Source: Phialophora verrucosa
Taxonomy: Eukaryota; Ascomycota; Eurotiomycetes; Chaetothyriales; Herpotrichiellaceae
Reading direction: 5' to 3'
NCBI GenBank assembly: GCA_002099365.1
Contig: MSED01000010.1
Span: forward strand, 124,001 to 188,000
Length of the DNA stretch: 64,000 bases
In this document: positions 44,765-54,445 of the stretch, in pieces
Layout: every line of letters starts with the position of its first letter
How positions within the stretch are numbered: the first letter of the stretch is position 1
The notes under the pieces: generated by a model
Database searches by the model: none
What the model saw: the letters and a program-made list of their open reading frames with translations, nothing else
What the model was told of the DNA's origin: nothing
Program-made: the position numbers and the translations under genes

Positions 44765-45745
44765 TTACGTCAACTTCTGCTTGATGAAGAAGGCCCTCAG
44801 ATGAGATAACTGCCACGCGCAAGTAACGCCCAGCACGCCCAGCTGGATGAGCGTCCAGCGCACGATCCGGCCGTTGACGGCCTCGCTCTGGTCGCGGAAT
44901 TCAGCCTCTCGTTCCTAGGCGCCGCAGCAGTCATAATCAGCATTAATGTGTCGAATTTCCTCGCGCTTTTGCAAAGGGGGATGAGAAATGTTCTGTATGC
45001 ATTGGGGAGAGGTTTCGTGCCATCCAAGTTCGACTCACCCGTTGGAAGACCTGCTCGCGTCTAATGTCCTGCAACCGTCCGTTCAACTCGCGGACCTTCT
45101 GTACAATGGTGTCGATCTTGCCCTTGTCCTCGCTTTCGATCTTGCTCGTCTCGCCGATGGCCATGTCGACGGTGAGTTTGACCCCGCCGAGGACGTTGCC
45201 CGCGCCGCTGAACCAGCCGTTCACGCTGATGGCCGCGGGGCCGGAGGGCGTGAAACACAGTCTGTGCAGACCCGAGTCTGCGGCGCTGAAGGTGAACTTG
45301 GTGGAGCTCGAGGATGAGGCGCTCGTCTGGGTGACGACGCGGTGGTCATTGTCGAACGTCTCTTCGACGGTGAAGTGGATGTTGAGGTCGGGCGTAGGAC
45401 TGAAGGTCTGGGTTTGTGGACTGAAGGCTTCGGCGCGGTATGTTCCTATGAGAGGGAAAGAGGGGGAGGGTGTTAGTTGAATGCTAGCATTGGGTAACGA
45501 GGGTGATGGATAGACAGATGGCAGCATAACAAAGCCCGCATGGAGCATTGTCGGGTCGACTCGACGGCACTTGTTCTGCGCGACCAATACTGGAGACCAT
45601 TTAACTTACCTACGACGAGTGTGCCCTTGGGTAAATCCTCGTAGAAGCACTTGGGCGTCGTGCCATCGAGGTAGAAGTACAGTGCTTGGGACGAGGAAAT
45701 CAGTGATGTGAGAGCAACCGCGAGGGTTGCGGGAAATAGCTTCAT
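44765..45745 (-). CDS. p24/emp24 family cargo receptor (Erp1-like), three exons
   Basis: Model: complement(join(44765..44914, 45039..45445, 45610..45745)), 230 aa. A signal peptide (MKLFPATLAVALTSLISSSQA) precedes LYFYLDGTTPKCFYEDLPKG. The GOLD-domain cysteines are C in PKCFYE and C in HRLCFTPSG. A coiled coil (KVRELNGRLQDIRREQVFQR, EREAEFRDQSE) leads to the transmembrane helix WTLIQLGVLGVTCAWQLSHL and the cytosolic tail RAFFIKQKLT, with an FF signal for COPII. Introns are 164 and 124 nt with GTAAGT and GTGAGT donors. The CF-EDLPKG-L start matches the alpha-p24 (Erp1/5/6) branch. It cycles between ER and Golgi. Confidence 0.9.
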
Positions 45746-46167
45746 CTTCGGTTCGGCACTGGTCGCCGTTGATGTGTGCCGGCGGAGAAGATGGAGGCGA
45801 CGATGGTCTGGTGAGGGAGGGAGGCGCGCACCAGAATCGGATTGAACAAAATGTCCAAACACTCTTCTGCCAAAGGGGAGAATGCGGAGGCGCCCCTGAC
45901 TGGGTGCCAAGCGTCGGACATGTTATCCGTGGGCGCGGTCTCATTGGCCAGTGACATTTTATTCATTTTCACCGTCATTTCAAACAATTCAGGCCGCTGT
46001 CTCGCGCGCGACCTTCACTTTGCCCTCTCTCAACTTTCATTCCAGCACGCCGACCTGCACCTAAGATGGGTTTCCGGCTGTGAACGCCATCAAACCCGGC
46101 GCATGAGACAGATATGCAGATGAATCCCTTCCATCTCTGAACACATCGTTCCTAAGCCACCTCCACC
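45746..46167. promoter_or_regulatory. Shared divergent promoter p24/SWC4
   Basis: 422 bp between the divergent start codons holds both promoters. I see no clear TATA box. Confidence 0.45.
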
Positions 46168-48606
46168 ATGGCATCCACAAGCGACATTCGCGACATCATG
46201 AACTTGGGCCAGGCTGGTCCCCGCCAGCCCGCGCCCAAGAAGAAAAAGACATCCGAACCTCAGCCGCGTGTCACAGGCGTGAAACGAGAGGTTCAAGCAC
46301 TCATGGGCGACTCAGTGCCTCCGATCGCAATCATCGAACAACGCTCCTACAAATCCCGTCCCTCGATCTCGCAGAAGTTATTCAAGCCGCGGCATTGGGC
46401 CGAGAAACCGTTTCAACATGGTGGGAGGACCGATGGACTGGTGTTGAGGCATTGGAAGAGATCTATTCCGGGGTCGAATGGGCGTGCGCCCGCCGTTACA
46501 AACGAGTCGGCGGATGTAGAGATGGCGGATGATGCGAAGACGGCTTCGGTTGTGCAGGATGTGGCATTCGAGGAGGAATATCCTTCGCACAAGTGGAATA
46601 TCAAGGTGCACGTGCCTTCATACACTGATGAGCAGTACGATAATATGCTCAAGTCGGATGATTGGACGCGAGAAGAGACGGACTATCTGATAGATCTGTG
46701 TCGCGACTACGATTTAAGATGGATCGTCATCGCCGACCGATACACACCAGACGACATCCGCCGTCCCACCCCAGCTCCCACAGGCGTCGAATCAAATGGC
46801 ACCGAGGTTGCTACAAAACAGAACTATCCCCCCCGCACTGTTGAATCGCTCAAACAAAGGTACTACACCATCGCAGCGAAGATGATGGAACAAGTCACCC
46901 CAGCCTCCACAATGACAGCATCAGAGTTCCAACTCTGGGAGAAGATGCGTTCCTTCGACGCCAAGACAGAAACAATGCGCAAAGCCATGGCAGAGAAACT
47001 CTTTGAGCGCACGAAAGACGAGGCTGACGAAGAGAGGATCCTCCTGGAGGAGCTCCATCGTATTACCAAGAATGAGGACGACTTCATCAAGATGAGACGA
47101 GAACTCTACGCACGGCTCGAGCCAGTCCCCCCACTGAGACGATCGGGCAATGGGGAGGAGCAATCTACCGCCATGTATCAAACCTCTGGGGGCTTATCCA
47201 TGCTATTACAATCTCTCCTTGCCAAAGAGAAGAGGCTCAAACGGCCTACCGTGCCAGAAGGTGGCCAAGGCAGTACTTCGGCCACTCCAGTCGACGCACG
47301 CCACGAGAAAGGTCGCCAGTCCTCTCAATACTCTCGCCGCGACACGCTCGACACGCAAGCCACCAACGATGAACCACAGAAGAAGTCTTCCATCTCCCAA
47401 GCCCCCAACGTGCGAATCCTCTCCCCTGCCGACGCTGCGCGCTTCGGCGTGTCGCACCCGCAGGAACGACTCACCTCCGGGGTCCAATTCCGGCACGAGA
47501 AGATCAATCGCCTCACGATGGCCAAATCACAGACTCAAACCACTAAAATCCAGGCGGCGCTGACTGAACTGGGTATTCCACCGAGGTTACTGATGCCGAC
47601 AGAACGGGTCTGCCGGGAGTTTGAGCGGTTGGTCGGTGAGATTAATATTCTGCTCGATTGTAGGAAGGTGAGCGAGAAGGTGGCTTCTGAGGTCAAGATC
47701 TTGGAAGAGCAGAGACGGATCAGACTCGGATTACCTAAAGAAGGCGAAGAAAATGTACCAGCCGCGGGTGTTGGCAATGCTGGGCCGAAGGAGGTGAAGA
47801 GTTTCCCCAACACAACTGATGCTATGGAGATCGACGACTCTCAAGTTGGAGATGAATCAAAAGTCGATGAGTCGGTTGCGGTAGATGAGGAAGAACAGGA
47901 TGCCGAGGCCGAGGATGATGAGCCCACGCAGGCTGTTGCGGACTCTAGTGAAGGCCGGGTGCAAGATGAGAGCGCCATGCAGGTGGATGGTCAAGAGGAT
48001 GGGGAGGCTGATGCAGAAGCACATGACGACGCTAGCGCTAAGCCCGCGGATGATGAAGATGACGAAGACCAAGATGAGCAGGATGAAGAAGTCACCGGCG
48101 TCGACAACGATGAAGACCAAGACGAGGACGCGGAAGAGGATGATGATGCTGCGGTTCAGCTCAATGCAGATTCAGACGAAGACGAGGAAGAAGAATTGGA
48201 AGCATCCCCACAACAGGACTCCGACGCCGAAGAGGATAACGGGGCTGACTCGGACGCCGAAGACGATGCAGAGCCCCAAGCTGAAGCTGAGTCTGATGAC
48301 GACGACGACGAAGACGATGCAGCAGATATCAACGAAGGCGAATCTGACGCAGAGGCCGAAGCCGCCAATGAGGACGAAGATTCCGAAGATGAAGACCAAG
48401 ACCAGGAAGACACTGTTCCTGTTCCTGCTCCTCCCGCTGCAGCAGCTGAGGATTTCGAATCCGAAGGAGATGATCAACCTGACAAAGACGCCGAACCTGA
48501 AGCCGTGCCAGCAGTCCGCGCGCACAAGCGTTCTGCTAGTGTCATCTCCGAAGCGAGTCGCGCAGGGAGTAATCGCAGTGGAATGGGACGGAAGAAGCGT
48601 CGCTGA
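46168..48606 (+). CDS. SWC4: SWR1/NuA4 complex subunit Swc4 (DMAP1 family)
   Basis: 812 aa, single exon; start context CCACCATGG. MASTSDIRDIMNLG and the PKPRHWAEKPF-like KLFKPRHWAEKPFQH match the family N-terminus. A SANT/Myb-like repeat at about 167-195 (DWTREETDYLIDLCRDYDLRW) is followed by PRTVESLKQRYY. The DMAP1 C-terminal domain lies near 400-530 (VRILSPADAARFG, IQAALTELGIPPRLLMPT). From about residue 560 to 775 the protein is an acidic D/E tail ending in a basic RKKRR. It is a subunit of the H2A.Z-depositing SWR1 and the NuA4 acetyltransferase complexes, in the nucleus. The acidic tail makes it clearly longer than yeast Swc4 (under 500 aa). Confidence 0.92.
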   Translation: MASTSDIRDIMNLGQAGPRQPAPKKKKTSEPQPRVTGVKREVQALMGDSVPPIAIIEQRSYKSRPSISQKLFKPRHWAEKPFQHGGRTDGLVLRHWKRSIPGSNGRAPAVTNESADVEMADDAKTASVVQDVAFEEEYPSHKWNIKVHVPSYTDEQYDNMLKSDDWTREETDYLIDLCRDYDLRWIVIADRYTPDDIRRPTPAPTGVESNGTEVATKQNYPPRTVESLKQRYYTIAAKMMEQVTPASTMTASEFQLWEKMRSFDAKTETMRKAMAEKLFERTKDEADEERILLEELHRITKNEDDFIKMRRELYARLEPVPPLRRSGNGEEQSTAMYQTSGGLSMLLQSLLAKEKRLKRPTVPEGGQGSTSATPVDARHEKGRQSSQYSRRDTLDTQATNDEPQKKSSISQAPNVRILSPADAARFGVSHPQERLTSGVQFRHEKINRLTMAKSQTQTTKIQAALTELGIPPRLLMPTERVCREFERLVGEINILLDCRKVSEKVASEVKILEEQRRIRLGLPKEGEENVPAAGVGNAGPKEVKSFPNTTDAMEIDDSQVGDESKVDESVAVDEEEQDAEAEDDEPTQAVADSSEGRVQDESAMQVDGQEDGEADAEAHDDASAKPADDEDDEDQDEQDEEVTGVDNDEDQDEDAEEDDDAAVQLNADSDEDEEEELEASPQQDSDAEEDNGADSDAEDDAEPQAEAESDDDDDEDDAADINEGESDAEAEAANEDEDSEDEDQDQEDTVPVPAPPAAAAEDFESEGDDQPDKDAEPEAVPAVRAHKRSASVISEASRAGSNRSGMGRKKRR

Positions 48607-48898
48607 TAGCTGATGATATAGTCACTCAGTCATTCATGTAGTCCATATCTACAGGAGTTACCTCACTACCTGTATCGACAATATAGCGTGCATTTCGCGA
48701 GTACAGGGTGTGACATGTGTTCTTTGCCGCATCACGTCGTGCATAAAGCCTGAATCAATGGCGGCGGCATGGCATCCACTCAACAACAGCCAATACAATT
48801 CGCGTTGTCCTCTCAGGACGACGTCGTGCATATCATGCATACCTGCATGCCCCCCCGGCTATGGTTCATGATCCGCTTATGGACGACACCGCCCGGCC

Positions 48899-48934
48899 AC
48901 AGTCACAGTCACAGCTACAGTTACAATTACAGTG
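48899..48934 (+). repeat. Degenerate hexanucleotide repeat
   Basis: Six consecutive ACAGTC/ACAGTT/ACAATT-type units, about 290 bp after the SWC4 stop. Confidence 0.85.
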
Positions 48935-49110
48935 AGTGCTCGATAGATGCGGACAGTTCCTGGCACAATACCCCGAAAGCCAATCACAAGTCTCTGGTGC
49001 GTGGTTGTTCTCGCCTCAAGACGTCCTGTCTACCGTGGGGAGTGGTTTCTCTGTTGAGATACAGCGGGATACAGCATAAAGGGGATAAAGTATAATGTAG
49101 CGTAGTGCTG

Positions 49111-49190
49111 CACGATGGAGGACGATACAGCACGATGGAGGACGATACAGCACGATGGAGGACGATACAGCACGATGGAGGACGATATAG
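49111..49190 (+). repeat. Tandem array of a 20-bp unit, four copies
   Basis: CACGATGGAGGACGATACAG is repeated four times without spacer; only the last copy differs, by one base (ATATAG). Near-identity implies recent expansion, so copy number probably varies between isolates. It lies 199 bp beyond the stop of the coiled-coil gene. Confidence 0.95.
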
Positions 49191-49388
49191 CGCCTGACTT
49201 CAATGTCTTGTCCATTAACATGGCATCCAATGGCCATTCCTATCGCCCTTTGTTTGCTTCCATGATTCCTTGTCCTTGTCCGCCCTGTCTAACGTCCCAA
49301 TCTTTGCTTCCTTCCATGCCCTTCCCTGCCCTATCGTCGACTATCGTCGACTATCGTTGACCATCCCCCCGGGCTCCCTCCCCCTCCA

Positions 49389-51251
49389 TCACTCCTCCTC
49401 GCTGATCTCCCCATCGCTGTCCGCCAGCATGGGCTCATCTCCCTCGAACAGGTCCTCCCCTTGATCCACCTCTCCACGGTGTTGCCCGTGGCTTCCTTGC
49501 TCGGCGTCAATGTCCTGGTAGGCCTCGATCCACATTGGATCGTCCAATTCGTCCGTTTGCGCCTGAGCCATCTCAAAGGGCTCCCTCGGCAGCGGAGCGA
49601 TCTTATCGCCTCGGTTGTGGTCGACAATCTCCAGCTCATCGTACGTGACCGCGCGCTTCTTGTTCTTCGCTGGTGCCCTAGATTTGGTGACCTTGGAGAC
49701 CTTTGGGGAGAGCACGGTGGAGTTGTTGTTCTTCCTTTTCGACCCCGCAGTGGTTTTCTTCGTGGTCCTCGCCTTGGTGGCCGGGGAAGCGGGGTTCGAA
49801 ATTGTAGCCTGTGAGCTGGATGCTAGACCTAAGGTTGAAGTTGATCTTGATTCAGCCGAGATTTCCGCATGATAGGCAGCTTTACGTGCTGAGCGGAGTT
49901 CGTCTTCGACCTCTTTTTGCTCGAATGCGTCCTTGATCTTGCCTTGAGCCTTCAAGAGAGCGAGATTTTGGGACTTGGGCAGCCACGAGTAGTTGCGGTC
50001 CTTCTTTGGGAGGCTTGGTAGTGATGGCTGCGTCCCCTCAGGAGAGGAGGCTGGTGGCGTTTCAAGGGGTGCAGGTCGATCTTGTACAGTTGTAGCCGTG
50101 TTGGTTTGAGTGTGCACCTGGGCTGGTGCAGGGGCGAGAGCGTCGTTGGTTTGGGTTACCGCTGGAACGACGGCGACGGCAGCATTGTTGATCTGAGGGA
50201 CGACCTGACTCGACGTCGTGACGGAAACCTCGTTGGCATTGGCTTGTATGCCTGCTCGGGCAGCATTTAGAGCTTCCTGGTGCAGTGATGTGGGTGCAGC
50301 GGGCGTGTCTTTCGTCAGCGTGTTGTTCGGAGCTGGCTGCAGTGTCACCCGGGAGGGATGAAAATTGGCCTCAGGACCGTTGTGCACTGGGCAGAAGTAA
50401 CAGAGATCGGCTTTGAGGATGCGGCGGCCTGCGGCTGCTTGGTTTCGACGTCGTACTTGGTCATGATGCTCTCTGATCATTTCTCCTAGGTACTGCTCGT
50501 ATCCTTCTTGTAGAGGTGTTTTTGGAGCCCCTTGGGCAATGAGGGCGATGGTGTCGGTCTCAGGAACAAGGGGGAGGAGCTTGCCATCGATTCCGATTCT
50601 GAAGTCGTAGAGACCTCGTAACATGTTGATGTAGTTCCTGGTGTTCAAACATTCTCTCTGCAATGTGGATTTCTGGTTCGTCAGAGTAGTCTTCTCCGCC
50701 TCAAGTGCGGTAATTTTTCCTTGAAGCTCCGTGACGATCTTTTGATGTTGTTCTGACTGCGTCTTGAGGGAATCCTGCAGCTTCTGATTTTGCTCCATCG
50801 AACTCATGAGCTGTTTGTTGGACTCGATGACCGCGGTCATCGCGTCAGTATTGTCGGGAGAACTCAAGATGTTACTGTTCGGGCCGTTGATAATTGTGCC
50901 GGAGTTGTCGTCTCGAGAGCCCAAGATGTTTCTGTTCGTGCCGTTTCCGAATGTGCCAGGACTGAAGTTCGACCTTGCCATGGACGGTGTGATACTATCG
51001 TCGAAACTCTGATCGTTGATGTCGAGTAAACTGCCTGAGAAATTCATGGGCATTGGATCGCAGCTTACTGGGTCCCACGGGGCCATACTGTTCAGCATGA
51101 GATCGTGGTCCTGAAAGAGCTGGTCAGTGCCGGTGTAGGCTGGATTTTGAGCCATGTCGCTGGTGAGGGCTGGGCAGATGTTCTGATGACATTGGCTGAA
51201 TTGCTGATTCGAGTTTTGAGGAAAGCCTCGAGTGTCGTTGTTGGGATTCAT
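49389..51251 (-). CDS. Coiled-coil hypothetical protein, probably nuclear
   Basis: 620 aa, single exon. The first 135 residues are N/S/P-rich and disordered. Residues about 138-215 form a coiled coil (QLMSSMEQNQKLQDSLKTQ, ELQGKITALEAEKTTLTNQ), followed by a short ordered block (YEQYLGEMIREHHDQVRRR, KADLCYFCPVHNG) with a CYFC pair. A P/A/T-rich linker leads to a lysine-rich patch (TKARTTKKTTAGSKRKNNN) that could be a nuclear localisation signal, then a strongly acidic C-terminus ending DSDGEISEEE. I do not recognise the family. A coiled coil with basic and acidic ends suggests a chromatin or transcription cofactor; that is inference only. Confidence 0.65.
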   Translation of the reverse strand: MNPNNDTRGFPQNSNQQFSQCHQNICPALTSDMAQNPAYTGTDQLFQDHDLMLNSMAPWDPVSCDPMPMNFSGSLLDINDQSFDDSITPSMARSNFSPGTFGNGTNRNILGSRDDNSGTIINGPNSNILSSPDNTDAMTAVIESNKQLMSSMEQNQKLQDSLKTQSEQHQKIVTELQGKITALEAEKTTLTNQKSTLQRECLNTRNYINMLRGLYDFRIGIDGKLLPLVPETDTIALIAQGAPKTPLQEGYEQYLGEMIREHHDQVRRRNQAAAGRRILKADLCYFCPVHNGPEANFHPSRVTLQPAPNNTLTKDTPAAPTSLHQEALNAARAGIQANANEVSVTTSSQVVPQINNAAVAVVPAVTQTNDALAPAPAQVHTQTNTATTVQDRPAPLETPPASSPEGTQPSLPSLPKKDRNYSWLPKSQNLALLKAQGKIKDAFEQKEVEDELRSARKAAYHAEISAESRSTSTLGLASSSQATISNPASPATKARTTKKTTAGSKRKNNNSTVLSPKVSKVTKSRAPAKNKKRAVTYDELEIVDHNRGDKIAPLPREPFEMAQAQTDELDDPMWIEAYQDIDAEQGSHGQHRGEVDQGEDLFEGDEPMLADSDGEISEEE

Positions 51252-52325
51252 AGTGGCAGGGTGGTAGATCTGACAGGCCGTCTGAGTGAGGTGGTAGTTG
51301 CCGCCGCCGAAGAGAATTACTCGAAGTGAAGGGCCGTCTGCTTGATTTCGTCGTGCCGTTCGGTCTCAGGGGGAAATCTCAGCTGCAAGGTTGTAAGATT
51401 GCGTGAAGAAGTGTGTGAAGAACTTGAGGATTGAGCGGGTTTGCAGAAAAAGAGAGAAGAGATTTCGAAATAGAGAGAATAGAAAGGTCGAGCTTCCAAT
51501 GCCAGAAGATTGAAAGGTTCGGACATGGAACTTTGCAGCCGGCAGAACCAGAAGATTTCAACACGTCTTTCCAATGGACCACCGCATCATTGGCCGGTTG
51601 CAAAGCCATTGAGACGAAGGACAGCACTGTCGATGCAGACTCATTTCACCCCCGTGACACTTTCTCTGCCGCATTGAATTCAGATTGAGATCGGTATTCA
51701 TGGTTGACCTATTGTGAACGCCAGTTCCTCCGGTCTCCTTGGGACAGGCCGGATGCCTGCCAGTGGTTCACGTCCACCCATTGGACTTGTGCTGGATCTC
51801 TCGGCCCTTCTGAGGTTCGTGATTACGTTCATGGTGGCGGCAACCTTTGCCCCCCAAATCTATTCGATATTGAGAACTGTCTGCCCACATATTTGATCCA
51901 ATCCCAACCCTGTCCGAACCTGACCGTCGAGCTTCTCCAAATCGGTCGAGCGTGTGAAATTTGGCGACGGTTGCCATAATACGTACGTCGGTCTGAGGCT
52001 CGTCCGCCTCGCAACCTGTGAGAGACAGCATTCTGGGCGACTGCGGTTGGTGTACAGCCGCATGAGGAAGAATATTTACAGAAGAGGTCAGCGTTTTATA
52101 TCTGTTGATCAGTGCGATAAGGAGCTTTATCAGAACTGCATCGCTTATTGGCTCGCTTATTGGTTCGCCTAAGCATCCGCAATGCTTAAAAGCAGCGACA
52201 CGATCCGGACGAAAGCCTCGCACGGCCTCGTCACTCACAATTCCGTCCCCGCATTTCATCCTGCATCAACACGCAGCGTCAACAAACCTGCAAACAGAGG
52301 CAGCCGGGGGCTATGAATTGCCAGA
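51252..52325. other. Intergenic, divergent promoters of the coiled-coil gene and LST8
   Basis: Short overlapping ORFs only. Nothing recognised beyond the expected promoters. Confidence 0.45.
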
Positions 52326-53733
52326 ATGAGTGTCATTCTTTGTACAGGTAACGTCTGCCATGCACCTTGAGAGATGTGCGCTGTGCTGACTTCGCCTCAG
52401 CTGGTTATGATCACACAATCAGGTGGGCATGCCTTGTTCCAAACCGATGCCTTGAGCTGACGGTGAATGGTCAGATTCTGGGAAGCACTCTCTGGGATAT
52501 GTTCGCGCACGATCCAGCATCCTGAGTCCCAGGTCAATAGGCTATGCATTACCCCGGACAAGAAATATCTGGCCGCCGCTGGCAGGCACATGGTGCGCCT
52601 GTACGACATCAAGTCGAGCAATCCGAACCCTGTTCAGCAGTTCGAGGGACATACAAACAACATCACAGGGGTCGCATTCCACTGCGAAGGTAAATGGATG
52701 GTCACAAGCTCCGAGGACATGACTGTAAGAGTCTGGGACACGAGAACCGGCATGGTGCAGAGGAACTACCAACATTCACACCCGGTCAACGATGTTGTGA
52801 TTCACCCAAATCAAGGCGAACTGGTCAGCTGTGATCGAGGCGGGAACATACGCATCTGGGACCTCGGGGAGAGCAAATGCACACACCAGCTCGTGCCAGT
52901 TGAGGATGTCTCTATGGCCAGCGTGAGTGTCGCAAGTGACGGCTCTCTTCTAGCAGCCGGAAACAACCTGGTATGTCAAATATTATTGGAACTGCGTCCG
53001 AACCACCACTGACATTTCTCTCCAGGGCGACGTCTACATCTGGCGAATGTATCAAAACCACGACTCGACCACTCTCCTGCCCTGTCGTGTCTTCAAGGCA
53101 CACAAGGACTACCTCACCCGCCTCCTGCTGTCTCCAGATATCAAACTCCTCGCAACATGCAGCGCCGACCACACCGTTCGGATCTGGAAAATCGACATGA
53201 ATGAAGAACACCTCGAAGTCATCCCCGAGCAGCGGTCGCCATCTCAGTCACATCACCAAAATGGCACGCCTAATACCGCTCTAGCGAACGCCATGAAATC
53301 AGAGAACCCACAAGCACCCACTTCATCTCAGTCACAACTTTCTCTGCGCCCCAACACTGTTGAGCAGGACGGCAACCACACCGAAACCTCACTGAATGCC
53401 AAGCCCTTCCGCTCCGCCACGTCTCTCGCATCCACAACCTCCGGCACAACATCAAGCCCGCAAAGCCAGTTCCGCGCTAATGGTGCTCCAGGATTCGGCA
53501 CGGATCTCATATCGGCTAGGCGCCCTTTGCCGTGCGACGTCATCCTGGATAACCACCAGCGTTGGGTCTGGGATTGCGCATTCTCTGCTGACAGTGCCTA
53601 TCTCGTCACGGTCTGCTCCGATCACTACGCTCGTCTGTGGGAGTTATCCAGTGCGACCATCATAAGGCAGTATAATGGACACCACAGAGGAGCCGTCTGC
53701 GTTGCGCTGAACGATTACAGTAGTCCGCCTTAG
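52326..53733 (+). CDS. LST8: TOR complex WD40 subunit Lst8, four exons
   Basis: Model: join(52326..52347, 52401..52422, 52475..52970, 53026..53733), 415 aa. Two 22-nt micro-exons build MSVILCTAGYDHTIRFWEAL; introns of 53, 52 and 55 nt all keep phase. Seven WD repeats follow: HPESQVNRLCITPDKKYLAA, FEGHTNNITGVAFHCEG, SSEDMTVRVWDTRTG, HPNQGELVSCDRGG, GDVYIWRMY, AHKDYLTRLLLSPD, WVWDCAFSADSAYLVTVCSD, ending in VCVALNDYSSPP. Between repeats six and seven about 95 low-complexity residues are inserted, which explains the excess over the roughly 310-residue family size. Lst8 stabilises the TOR kinase in TORC1 and TORC2. Confidence 0.92.
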
Positions 53734-53907
53734 GAAGAGGACGAAGAAAGGGAAGCGCAACGCCTGATGGAAGCCCGCCGTCGACCTACGGCAAGGGAGC
53801 ATGAAAGAGCAAGAGCTCTTGTTAGGAACATGCAGCAGGAACACGAGAGAGCGAGGACTGTCGTTCGGCACACGCAGCGAAAGGGGCGGAAAACCCCCTC
53901 AGACTGA
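53734..53907 (+). other. In-frame open stretch after the LST8 stop
   Basis: Directly after the TAG at 53731-53733 the same frame stays open for 57 codons to a TGA at 53905. It encodes a highly charged helix-like sequence with a repeated QEHERARxxVR-type pattern (TAREHERARALVRNMQ, QEHERARTVVRHTQ). The TAG also forms a possible 3' splice acceptor (CCTTAG). See findings. Confidence 0.5.
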
Positions 53908-54383
53908 TCCAACCTAAGACGTGGAGACCATCGATCGCACTTCAAGGCACCATTTCAGCTGGCGGCTGAGTTCTCCAGAGGGGGAACAACAACTTTGAGG
54001 AAAGCGACAGGATAGCATTATCAGAGAACGCAGAAATTGCTTGACCTTGGGCAGTCCAATTGAATTGCCGAGCATAGTACAGCCTAGTAAGTCATAGCAG
54101 GGCGCTTGGTCGAGCTTGGAGCTTGGAGCTTGGTATTGCCGTTTAAACTGCTGCCAGATACCACAACATCGAGGCTTTACATTGGCCTTGATTTTGAGAC
54201 GCGACGTTACCAAAGTCCTCTTCGGAATTGAAGATTCTTCCTCCCTGCTTGGCCTGACTTTTCCAGCTCCAGTTTTACGGCCGCGCTGTTGAGTCTTCGT
54301 ATTGGTGCGAAATTCTCAAAACCATCGACTCTCAACCGTGTGCGGGCGTGGGTCTAGTGAATCCACGCGTGCCTCGGAATCAC
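53908..54383. other. Intergenic between convergent LST8 and GH28 genes
   Basis: Contains three GAGCTTG words at about 54114-54133. Nothing else recognised. Confidence 0.45.
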
Positions 54384-54443
54384 GAGAGAGAGAGAGAGAA
54401 AAGGAGAGAGAGAGAGAGAGTGTGTGTGTGTGTGTGTGTGTGT
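54384..54443 (+). repeat. Compound microsatellite (GA)n (TG)n
   Basis: Runs of GA/AG at 54384-54420, interrupted by AAAAGG, then eleven TG units to 54442. It ends three bases from the GH28 stop codon, in its 3' UTR. Confidence 0.97.
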
Positions 54444-54445
54444 CA

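Larger units (their letters stand above)
48607..49388. other. Intergenic rich in short tandem repeats
   Basis: Shared 3' region of SWC4 and the coiled-coil gene. It contains six ACAGTC-like hexamers (48899-48934), an exact 20-bp array (49111-49190) and repeated CGTCGACTAT-like words at about 49333-49362. No coding sequence is recognised. Confidence 0.6.

Noticed and set aside
47885..48613. Met/Lys/Thr-rich ORF in a second plus frame
   Set aside because: Frame shadow of the Swc4 acidic tail, where GAT/GAC/GAA codons read as ATG/ACG/AAG.
49111..49190. CRISPR-like array
   Set aside because: Units are contiguous with no spacers and the host is a fungus; it is a minisatellite.
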